From: Chrysophaeum taylorii
Lineage: Eukaryota > Sar > Pelagophyceae > Pelagomonadales > Pelagomonadaceae
Direction: 5' to 3'
DNA: 64,000 nucleotides
NCBI GenBank assembly: GCA_029834535.1
Contig: JAQMWT010000370.1
Span: 62,001 to 126,000 of the forward strand
In this document: positions 30,740 through 40,145 of the stretch, piece after piece
Numbering within the stretch: position 1 is the first letter of the stretch
How the letters are laid out: each line of letters starts with the position of its first letter
The notes under the pieces: generated by a model
What the model was told of the DNA's origin: nothing
Databases searched by the model: none
Seen by the model: the letters and a program-made list of their open reading frames with translations, nothing else
Translations under genes and position numbers: made by a program

Positions 30740-31120
30740 TTAATAGCCGACGAAGTAGGAGGGGAGTGCGGAGTGCCCTGTCTGGTAGAGGGCATCACAG
30801 GCTGGCACCCGAGAGAGACGGAGGTGCGCCGATCGTTTTTTCACGAGACTGTGGTCTGTGAGAAGCTGGAGATTTACACCATATTTCGTGCAGTGGGCGA
30901 CCCATGCTCGCCCTGAAACTTCCGAGTCGACAGAGTTTGTCTCAATCTGGCATTTCGCACCGAGCTCAAGCCAGCCGGAGAAGAAATCTCCAAGGCGGCT
31001 GAAGTACCTGCGCTGGTGCGCGTCTCGCGGTCTCGAGAGAGCGACATACACAGGTGGGTGTTCATCCCACGACACGAACGCAAAGGTCACACGAGATTCA
31101 CTCGTCGTCGCGCCACGCGG
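30740..31120 (-). CDS. Unassigned open frame, possibly remnant
   Basis: The minus strand is open for about 125 codons with gene-like composition (key stretch WDEHPPVYVALSRPRDAHQR, later LLTDHSLVKKRSAHLRLSRV) but has no ATG near its start and no domain I recognise. It may be an exon or a mobile-element fragment. Confidence 0.25.
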   Translation of the reverse strand, partial: PRGATTSESRVTFAFVSWDEHPPVYVALSRPRDAHQRRYFSRLGDFFSGWLELGAKCQIETNSVDSEVSGRAWVAHCTKYGVNLQLLTDHSLVKKRSAHLRLSRVPACDALYQTGHSALPSYFVGY

Positions 31121-31839
31121 TTTCCGCGCATATCAAGATGAAGACGAAAACGGCGACGGCTAAAACTTCGCATGTTGGACAACAACCGACGCCCCAAAAA
31201 TTCTCGATCAAAGAAGACAGTGAACCGACGATAGTTCATGACTCGAGTCCTACTATTATTCGACACGGCAGCCGTGGTGGGCGCGTTCTAAGGAAAAGTA
31301 CGCCGATATTCAACATAGACCGCGTGCTCATCCCACGGTATTTCGCTTGTGTGAAGGAAGTGGCGAATTTCGAACGACTCGGGCGTCGTGCTGAATGAGG
31401 TGCATGATTGTTGTGGCAAGACGGCGCTGCCATGCCAATAATAAGAGTGTTGAAGGACCAAAAAAGAAGAAGAAATGGTCCGAGAGCTCTTCTGGACAAC
31501 AAAGTCGGCGGCGGTGTTCTGTTCCGCTCCGTTCTTCGACTGTACCCCCCATCAAATCAATCACCCTTGGTAGGGAGCAACTTTTGGTTAATAATAAGTC
31601 TATCCTCCTCCTCCTCCTCCTCCGAGAGAGACGATAAAGGAAGGAATGTTCTGAAACCAATAATAGTAGAATTAAGAAAGGGCTAAGGCTGGGGCTGTTG
31701 ATGGGGGCTAATTTAATTTTTCTGTAGTAGACAAGCAGACCGACGGACGGACGGCCGCTTCGAGCCGCTTGGCTTCGTTGACACTTAATTCTTCGAGCCT
31801 TGCTCGAACATGTTTGATTCTTCAACCTTTGCTCAAAAA

Positions 31840-32430
31840 ACGCGAGCGTGCGCGTGTTGCGGCGGCGTGGTAGCACCGCGTTGTCTACTATAGACGGACG
31901 GACCGCGGACAGAGGGACGGTCGGACGGAAGGCCGTTCCATTTCGTAATTTTGCGGCCGCGGACGGCCGTTCGATTTCTGTGTTGCGGCCGCGAGGTAGC
32001 ACGAGGCTGTCGGTCGGACGGACGGCCGTTCCATTTCTGTGTTGCGAGAAGCGTGCGCGGATGGTGGGCTTTTGGGGGGGGGGTCGCCATCATTTCTTCG
32101 GTGCTTTCCATCGGTTCTACTTCCTACGGAGGAATACTAGACGAATGTGGAACGTTCCATTTCATACTCCGACAATAGTATAGACGGACGGTGGAAGGTT
32201 CCATTTCAAGAGTGCTGGGGCCGCGCGGTAGCTTTCAATAGTGTGTTGCTTCGGCGCGGTAGCACGACGCTGTCGCGCGCGCACGCGGTCGTTTTCCTAC
32301 CGTTGCGGCTGCCCGGTAGCACGACGCTCTCGCGGTCGGTCGCGTTGCTCTTCCTCGTGTTGCGGGAAGGCGCGGTAGCACGAGGCTCTCGCGCTCGGTC
32401 GCGCTCCTTTTCCTAGTCTTGCCGCACGCT
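31840..32430. repeat. Degenerate tandem array with GGTAGCACGA core
   Basis: The motif gcggtagcacgacgctgtcg and variants recur at roughly 60-100 bp spacing (about 31,860, 31,990, 32,225, 32,260, 32,310, 32,370), separated by cggtcgg/ggacgg runs and gttccatttc blocks. It is a decayed minisatellite rather than a gene. Confidence 0.7.
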
Positions 32431-32836
32431 CCCACGCGATGATGTCGGTCTTGGTCCGCGTCGAGGTCGCGGTGCTTCTGCTGCTTCAGCAGCTTCTCAG
32501 TCAGCTTCGTTCGGGCGGTGCCGTGCAAGCCGCGCGCGTCCCTCGGTGTCGCGGCGCTCTTTAGGCACGAGAGGCCGCGGCTCGTCCCAGGAGGCGTCGC
32601 GTCGCTATAATTTCTTTGGGGCAACCACGCAAGATATGCTAAGATCGGCAAGATAGTTTAAGCTTCAACCCAACATGAGTATTTATTTAATTTTTCTATA
32701 CCGGTGGTCGGACAGGGTCGGATGACTATTTAATTTTTCTCTATGTTGGGTGGTCGGAGCAAGTCGGACGAATTATTATTCGATTCGTAGTTGTTGATTC
32801 CATCAACAGGATATATCACACACTACAGTACTGTAG

Positions 32837-35800
32837 TCACTTCTTGGGTTTTTTCTTTTTCGGGGGGTCAACTTGGTCGTCGCCGTCGTCAGCGCCGATA
32901 ATTCTGGAGATGGAGGAAACGCCGTCGGCGAAATTCGTGCGAAAGAGGACGTTGGCATTGTTGAACATGCCCTCTTTGAGGGAGACGACGATGAATTGCG
33001 AGGCGGTGAAATGCGCCTTGAGCATCGCGCCGATGTTTTGGGTGTGCGAGAGGTCGAGGGCGGCGTCGACCTCGTCGAGGATGTACATGGGCGCGGGCTT
33101 GAAGCGCAACATGGCAAGGATCAAGCTGAGGGCGACGAGGGAACGCTGGCCGCCCGAGAGCTCGCCGAGCGAATCTTTCCAAACGCGTCCGAAGCCGACC
33201 TTGACTTGGAGGCCTTGGAGGATGTCGTCGGGGGCGAGGGGCTCGAGCTTGGCCTTGGCCGACGGCAGGAGGGTCGAGAAGATGCTCGCGAAGTCGTGGT
33301 TGACCTTTTGCCAGGTCGTGTCTAGCGTGTGTTTTTTTTTGACGTCGAGCTCGGAAATGACGGTTTGGATCTTGGCCCTGTCCTTCTCGACGACGTCTTT
33401 TTTGGTGACGAGCTCGTCGTACTCCTTTTCGGCCGACTCGATCGCGCCCATGACCCGGCGGTTGATCGATTTGCTTAGGAGTTCCTGGGCCTTGGCCATT
33501 TTTTCGAGCTCGGAACGGGCTCGGTCGGCGGATTTTGATTCGAAGTCGTACTCGCCGCGGCCAAAGAACTGCTTTTCGGTGTGGATCCACGCGTGCTCCT
33601 TCTCGAGGTCGGAAACGCGCTGCTCGAAGACGGTTTTGTCGCGGCGAAAACGCGCTGCTCTGTGAGAGAGCTGCTTGGCTTCTTGATGGAGCGAATTCGC
33701 GCGGGCTTGGAGGTCGTCTCGCTCGCGCGCGAGGCGGTCGGCCTCCTCGAACTCGAGAGCGACCGCCGCGCGCTGCGCCTCGAGGGCGTCGCGTTTGGCC
33801 ATCGCTGCCGCGTGGTCCGCCTCGCACGTGTCGACAGCCGCTCTCGCGGCAACGGCGGGGTTTTCTCTGTCGGCCCTCATCCGAAGCTCGAGCTCGAATT
33901 GCTTGACGCGCGCCGCGGCCTCTTCGGCCGCATTCTTTGCGGCTCGTTCGGCTTGGGTAAAAGCGCCAAGATCTCGCCGCTCGGTCGTGTCGGCGAGGCC
34001 CTCGCACGCCTCGGATGCGGCAGCGACGCGCTGGCCGACGCGCGCCTTTTTTGCTCGGAGCTCGTTCAACTCGTCGGTCAGATCCGAGGTCGTTTTCGCG
34101 CCGCGCAGCTCGTCGTACCGGGCCTGCGCGATCTCGAGGTTTGTCTTGAGGCGCTGATAGGCGCGGAACTCGTCGCGGCGCTTTGTGGCCTCGGCCCGCG
34201 CGGAATTGGCCGCCCGGCCGCGCGACAGCACTTCCTGGTACTCGAACAAGCGAGCGAGTATATCAGACGAGAACTTGGACGCGCCGCCCGTCAAAACCCC
34301 CGCGGGATTCGCGACGTCTCCGTCGAGGGTGACGCACCGCACGCGGTCTCCAAACGCGATCTCGCGCGCCGCCTCGAGCGTCTCGCACACGACGGTCGTC
34401 CCGAAAGCGTACTCTACTGCCTTGCGGATCTCTGGCTCGTACCCGACCAATTCTATCGCGACGTCGGGGCGCTGCAGGCGACGCGATACGATCTTAGAGA
34501 GGGGAATCAACGTGACGCGCTTCCGCGCCTTCTCGAGCACGCGCTTTCCGACGATTTCGTCGTCGCACACCACCTGATACAGCTTGCCTCCCGCGACGAC
34601 TTCGAGCGCGGCGCAGTACTTGCGGTCGACGGGGCGCACCAAGCGCGCGAGGGGGCCGCGGACGCCCGCAATGCTTGTCGTAAACTCGTCGGTCAGCCGC
34701 GCCCGCACCTGCGCCTCGAGCCGATCCGCCTTGAGCTTCCAGTTCCGATCATCCTCCTCTGGTGCCGGAGGTTCGGTCGTCCAACCTCGAAAGCATTCTA
34801 CGACTCTGAGCGCTTCGTCTCGCGCTTTCTGCGCCTCCGCTTCGAGCTTCTGCTCCGCTTCGTGTTGGGAATGCTGGCGCTTCTGCTCCGCAACAACCGC
34901 GCTCAGATCTCGCTCGACGCGGCGGAGTTCGGACCTGGCGCTCGCGAGCTCGTCGCGGGCTCTCGTCGCGCCGTCTAGCTCCGAGACGTCCTTCTCGGCC
35001 GCTTCGCGCTTCGCTTTGGCGTCGGCGTAAATCGCCTCCGCAGCACATCGGGCCCGCCGTGCCCCCTCGATATCCACCTCTTCCTCCTCGTCGATCGCCT
35101 CGAGGTCCTTCCGCGCGTTCCGGAGTCGCGTCGTCGTGCGCACGACGCAGCGCTCCGCGTCCTCCGCCGCCCGCGCGGCTCGTCGTTCGCGCGACTTGAG
35201 CGCTGTCGCGTCCACCTCCGCCGGCAGGGTCCCCAGAATTCTCGCGGTCTCGCGCTCCTTTTCATCCGACGCTTCCCGCGCCCTCACCTCCTGGTCCTCG
35301 AGGCGCTGCGCGTTCCCTCTCGTCTCGTCCCAGTCGCGAGCGACGCAAAATCTCTCTAAAGCCGCGACCGCCGCCGCGCTCGCGCTCCACTGCAAGTACC
35401 GCGCCTTCTCCCCGCGCAGCCTTTCGAGGGTCGGCGTGATCTCCTCCGCCAGCACGCGTTCGATCTCTTTCACCTTTGACTCCTTCTTCTCGAGCGTCTT
35501 GAGGGCCGCTATTTTTTTCGTCTCGAACATTCGCGTGCCCGCCGCTTCCTCGATCATGCTCAATATCTCCGTCGGACGCATGTTCAGCACCTTGGTGATG
35601 CGACCCTGCATGATCAAAAAGTGAGGGTTGTTCACGTTCAGCTGCACGCTGTGGAACAGGTTCGCCACCTGCGCGGCCTGAGCCGCGTGACCGTTGATCG
35701 CGTACCGATTCCGACCCCCGACCACCACCTCGCGCGTCACCGTGATCTTCTTGCACGACTCGTACCCCACCGGCGACGACTTCTGGCTACTGTTGTTGAA

Positions 35801-36046
35801 CACCACCGACACCGACGCCTTGGTCACCCCCGCCTGGCCTCCCTTGTACACGAGTTCCTGAAGGCTCGTTGCCCGCACTTGCGTCAGGTTCGATATCCCC
35901 AGCACGAAGCAAATAGCATCCAGGATGTTCGACTTCCCGCTCCCATTCAGACCCGTGATGGCGTTGAACTCGCGGTCCCACCCCCGCACCACCGTCCGCT
36001 TCGCGTAGCTCTTAAACCCCTCCATCACCAACTCCTCGATGAACAT
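32837..36046 (-). CDS. SMC2: Condensin subunit SMC2
   Basis: A 1069-residue single-exon protein. The ATG at 36046 gives the canonical SMC2 start MFIEELVMEGFKSYAKRT; the frame runs 28 codons further up but that part is low-complexity leader. Walker A is GLNGSGKSN, followed by the SMC2-specific block ILDAICFVLGISNLTQVRAT and HFLIMQGRITKVLNMRPTEI. A coiled coil leads to the hinge at about residues 440-590 (ending near CVTLDGDVANPAGVLTGG), a second coiled coil, then the signature GELSGGQRSLVALSLILAML and Walker B MYILDEVDAALD. The tail is basic (PPKKKKPKK). SMC2 pairs with SMC4 in condensin I and II to compact mitotic chromosomes. It is about 100 residues shorter than usual (about 1170-1200), shortened in coiled coils. 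All catalytic motifs are intact. Confidence 0.96.
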   Translation of the reverse strand: MFIEELVMEGFKSYAKRTVVRGWDREFNAITGLNGSGKSNILDAICFVLGISNLTQVRATSLQELVYKGGQAGVTKASVSVVFNNSSQKSSPVGYESCKKITVTREVVVGGRNRYAINGHAAQAAQVANLFHSVQLNVNNPHFLIMQGRITKVLNMRPTEILSMIEEAAGTRMFETKKIAALKTLEKKESKVKEIERVLAEEITPTLERLRGEKARYLQWSASAAAVAALERFCVARDWDETRGNAQRLEDQEVRAREASDEKERETARILGTLPAEVDATALKSRERRAARAAEDAERCVVRTTTRLRNARKDLEAIDEEEEVDIEGARRARCAAEAIYADAKAKREAAEKDVSELDGATRARDELASARSELRRVERDLSAVVAEQKRQHSQHEAEQKLEAEAQKARDEALRVVECFRGWTTEPPAPEEDDRNWKLKADRLEAQVRARLTDEFTTSIAGVRGPLARLVRPVDRKYCAALEVVAGGKLYQVVCDDEIVGKRVLEKARKRVTLIPLSKIVSRRLQRPDVAIELVGYEPEIRKAVEYAFGTTVVCETLEAAREIAFGDRVRCVTLDGDVANPAGVLTGGASKFSSDILARLFEYQEVLSRGRAANSARAEATKRRDEFRAYQRLKTNLEIAQARYDELRGAKTTSDLTDELNELRAKKARVGQRVAAASEACEGLADTTERRDLGAFTQAERAAKNAAEEAAARVKQFELELRMRADRENPAVAARAAVDTCEADHAAAMAKRDALEAQRAAVALEFEEADRLARERDDLQARANSLHQEAKQLSHRAARFRRDKTVFEQRVSDLEKEHAWIHTEKQFFGRGEYDFESKSADRARSELEKMAKAQELLSKSINRRVMGAIESAEKEYDELVTKKDVVEKDRAKIQTVISELDVKKKHTLDTTWQKVNHDFASIFSTLLPSAKAKLEPLAPDDILQGLQVKVGFGRVWKDSLGELSGGQRSLVALSLILAMLRFKPAPMYILDEVDAALDLSHTQNIGAMLKAHFTASQFIVVSLKEGMFNNANVLFRTNFADGVSSISRIIGADDGDDQVDPPKKKKPKK

Positions 36047-36835
36047 TTTGAATAAAAAAAAAAACGTTGAACAAACAACAACAACAACAACGGGACGACC
36101 GACGGACGACTCTCGTCGTCGTCGTCGCAAAATAGGGGGGATTGTGTGCAGGGACGACGACCTATTATTAAACCTTTGTGTTTGGGAGGCTGGGCATAGT
36201 ATAGGAGAGGAGGAGGACGAAACTAAACTCTCTTTGAAAGGTCAATAATAATTCGCAGAGCGGGCGGGCTCCTTCTGACGATAGAAGCAGTTCAGATTGG
36301 CAGGGATCCGAGCGTCGAGCGGAAAGGTGAGCCGAGCGTCGAGCGGAAAGGTGAGCGGAAGGAAGGACGTTAACGCAGCAAACCGATTATTGTCGGAGAC
36401 TGACGGCCCTGCTGGCGCGAGCCTAAATAAACACCGTCCGATGGGGCGCCGCCAGGGACACACAGGTTACCGACTGTGGCGGCGGTAAGGCCCTTCCACT
36501 TACCCTTCCTCTTGAACTTGGAGATGCCACCACCCTGCCATCTTCATCTGTGGCGGTGGGAACCAACCACCTGCGGTCCGGGCCATTTGAAAAAAGGTCA
36601 CGTGATGATGACACCACCACCACCACCACCACCATCGAACCGTTTTGTTGTATTTTTCGGGGGCTATAGCTCCTAGAGAGTTAGTTAGTTAGTTGCCTTG
36701 GGGCATTTCGAACGGTACTAGTCTTTTGAGGAGGGACCCCGAACGATCGCCGAAAACAAAGGAGGTTAGAATCATGTGTGTGGACCCAGACTTACTGTCC
36801 AGCACTCAAATTTCTTCTCAAAAGGACAACAAGAG
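36047..36835. other. Spacer between SMC2 and His-rich protein gene
   Basis: Contains an A-rich SMC2 leader with (CAA)n, a 24-bp tandem duplication (ccgagcgtcgagcggaaagg plus gtga) at 36,308-36,352, a (CAC)n run near 36,612, and a (TTAG)3 tract at 36,676-36,692 of the kind that ends the dispersed repeat copies. Short frames here lack domains. Confidence 0.5.
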
Positions 36836-37633
36836 ATGCCCAAGGGAGCGAGACGCGTCCAGGACGCGCGGCGCAAGGAGGTGGGCCGCAATGCAAGGAG
36901 TGTCGTGGTGACTGGAGCACAGGTCGCGCTGGAGGCGTTGTACGAGTTCTGTCTGCGGACGAACAGAAAGCGGCGACCGAGGCGCGAGAGCCCCGACTTC
37001 AAAGTCGTGGAGAAGGTGATGGAATGGTGGCTCGGAGACGAATGGCGTGGCGCGACGTTCGAGAAGCAGGAGCGGCACCTCAGGAGCGCGACGCAGTGGC
37101 AGAACCAGAGGGTGAAGCGCGCGCGTCATAGACTCGTCGACGATTCGCTTCTCGAGAGTCGTCTGTCTCTTCTGCTGCAGATGACAACAAGCCCCGAAAC
37201 AAGGGTTGCGGTGCCCCAATTCCGCGGCTCGGCACGCGATTGGGCCGCGAGCCTCGGAATTCCGCCCACAAATCCCGCCTCGGGCGAGACTCACGCGCAC
37301 TCTCTCAAGTGCGGTCACACCCCCGTCAAGGTCATATCCGAGGGCGGCGCGACCTCCCTCGGCTTTGTCGTGAGCCGCGCGACATGCTGCGCCGCCTCGG
37401 GAAGTCTCCTCTGCGACGCTCACTCGGGCACCAACAGCGACGGTGGTGGAGTCCCGCCGCTGCACTGCCCGGCAGTCTCGCACGGCGACCACATCGACTA
37501 CGTCATCGACGGCCATCTCACGCACCCCACGAATGAGCGGGACGATTTTGGGGAGCTCAAGTGGGCAGATTGCGGCGAGCTTATTGAGCTCGATCAGGAT
37601 ACGATCGCCGACATGTATAACATCCTTGCTTAG
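36836..37633 (+). CDS. Protein with His-rich metal-binding-like C-terminus
   Basis: A 265-residue protein from the ATG at 36836 (the frame is open for 20 more codons upstream). The first 110 residues are basic and helical (MPKGARRVQDARRKEVGRNA, later KVVEKVMEWWLGDEW). The second half has a Cys/His-rich module at about residues 165-245: SLKCGHTPVKV, later RATCCAASGSLLCDAHSG, then HCPAVSHGDHIDYVIDGHLT. The HGDHxDYxxDGHLxHP signature is also seen in small bacterial and fungal His-rich proteins annotated as zinc-related; I recall no proven function. The fusion to a basic helical N-terminus looks lineage-specific. There are no membrane segments. Metal binding is an inference from the Cys/His content. 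Confidence 0.6.
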   Translation: MPKGARRVQDARRKEVGRNARSVVVTGAQVALEALYEFCLRTNRKRRPRRESPDFKVVEKVMEWWLGDEWRGATFEKQERHLRSATQWQNQRVKRARHRLVDDSLLESRLSLLLQMTTSPETRVAVPQFRGSARDWAASLGIPPTNPASGETHAHSLKCGHTPVKVISEGGATSLGFVVSRATCCAASGSLLCDAHSGTNSDGGGVPPLHCPAVSHGDHIDYVIDGHLTHPTNERDDFGELKWADCGELIELDQDTIADMYNILA

Positions 37634-37654
37634 GGGCCGCCTTCTTTTTTTTTG

Positions 37655-37658
<4 letters not shown>

Positions 37659-37691
<33 letters not shown>
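37659..37691. repeat. (CT)n microsatellite
   Basis: About sixteen tandem ct units just after the stop of the His-rich protein gene. Confidence 0.92.
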
Positions 37692-37694
<3 letters not shown>

Positions 37695-37931
37695 CATCCG
37701 AGATTTTCTTATATTCATGTGACTGACTGACCCCCTGGTTCTTCTTTCCTTCTGGAAGGGAAGCGGGGAGAGAGAGCGCTCGATGCGTCGCTACGCCGAC
37801 GACGACGACGGGTAAGAAGTTGCTGCTTTGGTGGTGGGGTATGCCTCCGCCTCTGGATAGTAGTAGTTGTAGGGTTATGAATCAATAAAGAGGGTTACTG
37901 TACTTTTCGTAATAAACACACGACGTTGCAG

Positions 37932-38390
37932 ATGAGCAGCAGCGAGGAGTGGGAGGCGGCCGTGTCGGCGACGCGGAAGCGGCTCGCCGAGGTAGATAAA
38001 ATGTCGAGGGAGGTTGCCTCTAGGCGCGCGGCGCTCGAGAAAGAGCGGGAGGTGCAGATCGCTGCGAAGCGCGAGAAGCAGCGGTTGGCTTTGGCGGACG
38101 CGACGCGGCACGGCGTCGCGGCGGCGCGGACACGCGTGAAGAAGTTCGAGGAGGCGGTGGCAACCAAGGCGGCGGAGGCGGCGGCGGAAGCCGAACGGCG
38201 CGAGACGGACCGCGAGGAAAAACGAGCCGAAGCAGCCAAGGTCCGTTTAGAAAGCCGGCGGTTCGAGCTCGAAGCGTCCAAGGCGGCCCTGGAGATCACC
38301 CTCGCCGCGATGCGTACCGAAACAGCCCAGAGGAACGCCAAGACGAACGAGACACTCCGCGCCCTCGGGTGCATCTCCACCCCCCCTTAG
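37932..38390 (+). CDS. Small coiled-coil protein, unknown
   Basis: A 152-residue protein from the ATG at 37932, almost entirely a charged alpha-helical coiled coil rich in Ala, Glu, Lys and Arg (for example REVASRRAALEKEREVQIAA), with no other domain. The ATG follows directly behind a ttgcag that could be a 3' splice site. Upstream, 37783-37811 reads ATG plus RRYADDDDG and is followed by GTAAGAAG, a good 5' splice site; splicing from there to an AG shortly after the annotated ATG would keep the frame and give MRRYADDDDG followed by SSEEWEAAV. Both starts are possible. Only 40 bp separate its stop from the eIF5A start on the same strand. Confidence 0.6.
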   Translation: MSSSEEWEAAVSATRKRLAEVDKMSREVASRRAALEKEREVQIAAKREKQRLALADATRHGVAAARTRVKKFEEAVATKAAEAAAEAERRETDREEKRAEAAKVRLESRRFELEASKAALEITLAAMRTETAQRNAKTNETLRALGCISTPP

Positions 38391-38430
38391 ATTAACGGAT
38401 ATTTTGATTTAGCGATTAACGGACCTCGTG

Positions 38431-38946
38431 ATGGGTGACATCGAGGGGTTCGAGACCGCCGAGGCGGGGGCGTCGGAGACTTTCCCGATGGAGGCCGGCC
38501 AGATCCGGAAGGGCGGCTACATCTGCATCAAGAACCGCCCGTGCAAGGTCGTCTCGGTACGTTTTTGTCTCGTGCGTTATTGATGCCGTGCCAAGGTGTC
38601 CACCTCGAAAACTGGCAAGCACGGCCACGCCAAGTGCAACTTCGTCGCCACCGACATTTTCACCGGCAAAAAGCTCGAAGATATCGTGCCCTCGACGCAC
38701 GGCACGACCGTTCCCAACGTCTTTCGCTCGGAGTATACGCTTCTGGACATATCCGACGAGGACTACCTGTCCCTTATGGACGACTCGGGCGAGCAGCGCG
38801 AAGACCTCAAGATGCCGAGTTATCCCGACGACCTCGAGAAGAACATCCGCGACGGCTTCGCCAACGGCGACCAGCTCATCCTTACCGTCGTCAAAGCGAT
38901 GGGCGAAGAGCACGTCATGTCCGTCAAAAAAGATACGTCCTCGTGA
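38431..38946 (+). CDS. EIF5A: Translation factor eIF5A
   Basis: Two exons, 38431..38556 and 38596..38946, giving 158 residues. The hypusine loop [12 protein letters not shown] is intact, with the modified Lys at residue 50 exactly as in human eIF5A; deoxyhypusine synthase and hydroxylase modify it. The N-terminal SH3-like domain ([19 protein letters not shown]) continues over the splice into VSTSKTG, and the C-terminal OB-fold domain ([17 protein letters not shown], later [20 protein letters not shown]) is complete. eIF5A relieves ribosome stalling and promotes termination. The protein is of usual length. The intron is only 39 nt. It follows the coiled-coil gene by 40 bp, suggesting a very short promoter or a shared transcript. 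Confidence 0.96.
38557..38595 (+). other. 39-nt GT-AG intron of eIF5A
   Basis: Starts GTACGT and ends CCAAG, phase 0, between Ser42 and Val43. Its length is a multiple of three, but it carries an in-frame TGA, so retention would truncate the protein. It lacks a clear pyrimidine tract. Confidence 0.93.
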
Positions 38947-39330
38947 GAAAAAAAAACGCCCAGTTTTATTTCTACCGCCAAGCCCTGGCACCCCAAGTCC
39001 TGCTTCTACTCTGGTTTTTTACGAACCAAACACCTTTCTCGCGCGCTCGCGTACCAAGCGCGTGTGGCCTCGCCATCTACCAGCCCCTCGGTTCTTGTCT
39101 CTGCTGCTGCTGCTGCTGCTGCTGCTGCTTAACGCCCTCCCCACCCTCCTCTAGAGAACACCCAGCACGCTCTCTCTCTCGCGGCTTCTTTCTTGTAGTT
39201 GTCGTCGTCGTCGTTAAACAATCGATGCGCAAAATCTGCGGCTCGTGGCTTATTGGGTGGGTTGGTGGTATTGTGTCTGTGTGTCTGTCACGAACCCCCG
39301 CGAGACGAGAAAAAAAAGAAAGAAAGCGCC

Positions 39331-39642
39331 TATAGCTTGCAGCACGGCGCTTTCGCACTTTCACACCGGAATCAATATTTCGCCGAAAACTAAGATATAA
39401 GAACCCTCGTGAGTCACTCCCACGACCTTCTTGATGAAATTTCTGTTTGCCTCAACTAAAATTTTCTGTCAATTAAAGGACGAGACTATAGCTTGCAGCA
39501 CGGCGCTTTCGCACTTTCACACCGGAATCAATATTTCGCCGAAAACTAAGATATAAGAACCCTCGTGAGTCACTCCCACGACCTTCTTGATGAAATTTCT
39601 GTTTGCCTCAACTAAAATTTTCTGTCAATTAAAGGACGAGAC
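39331..39642. repeat. Perfect 156-bp tandem duplication
   Basis: 39331-39486 and 39487-39642 are identical by eye over all 156 bases, beginning tatagcttgcagcacggcgc and ending ttaaaggacgagac. The unit is AT-richer than its surroundings and is not coding. Identity implies a very recent duplication or an assembly artefact. Confidence 0.95.
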
Positions 39643-39919
39643 GGGTTCTACATTTTTGTACTACTGTATTGTAATTTTTTTAATTTTGACGCCAGAAGCA
39701 GCGCAGCGATTACGCGCAACAGCAGTGTCGACAGCAGAAACGCACAGAGGTCGGCGAAGGAGTCGAAGGGGAGAGGGAAAAGTTAGGATCTGATTTCAGG
39801 CACTCATCGAAACAAACAAGGATTAACCAGAAGGCGGATAATTATCTTTTTTTTCATCTCGCGATTCATCAGAAATGGGCAGGTTTATTGATTGAGCCTT
39901 ACCCTTATTTCGTCGACGT

Positions 39920-40145
39920 GCGGTCCGGTTGAAGCCGGAATACGAAAGGAAGGTTAGGGGTTATGGCCGGGGGACGGAAGGCGGAACGTCATCGACGTGT
40001 GTTGGTCGTCACTCACATCGCGGTCTCCGCATGGCGACAAGCCGGATTATCACTCTCCGCCAACTAACCTTGCGGTGCCACTCGTCTGCAGGCTCGGCGA
40101 CTCTATTCCCGCGCGCCAGGGGGGCGCTCGCTGGGATTAATTAAT
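39920..40145 (+). repeat. Dispersed repeat, copy 2
   Basis: Matches the minus-strand reading of 28,930-29,095 along most of its length (shared tatggccggggg, tcacatcgcggtctc, catggcgacaagc, cactctccgcc). Its 3' end differs from the other copies, though gttagtt follows at 40,165. Codon-phase agreement of the shared frame suggests the ancestral element was coding. Confidence 0.65.

Larger units (their letters stand above)
30128..32836. other. Spacer with minisatellite and unassigned frames
   Basis: The left part holds unassigned frames, including 30743..31120 (-) listed separately. 31,740-32,430 is a degenerate tandem array (listed). 32,690-32,830 is AT-rich and shares short stretches (cggtcgg runs and caacaggatatat) with 61,690-61,797, directly upstream of the coiled-coil gene, hinting at another dispersed element. 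No intact gene is recognised. Confidence 0.45.

Noticed and set aside
32889-34978. Long + and - shadow frames over SMC2
   Set aside because: SMC2 motifs are all in one frame; the others are by-products of coiled-coil codon usage.
37659-39130. Possible CRISPR-like or satellite arrays in simple-repeat tracts
   Set aside because: These are plain di- and trinucleotide runs without spacer-repeat structure; no CRISPR array is present anywhere in the window.
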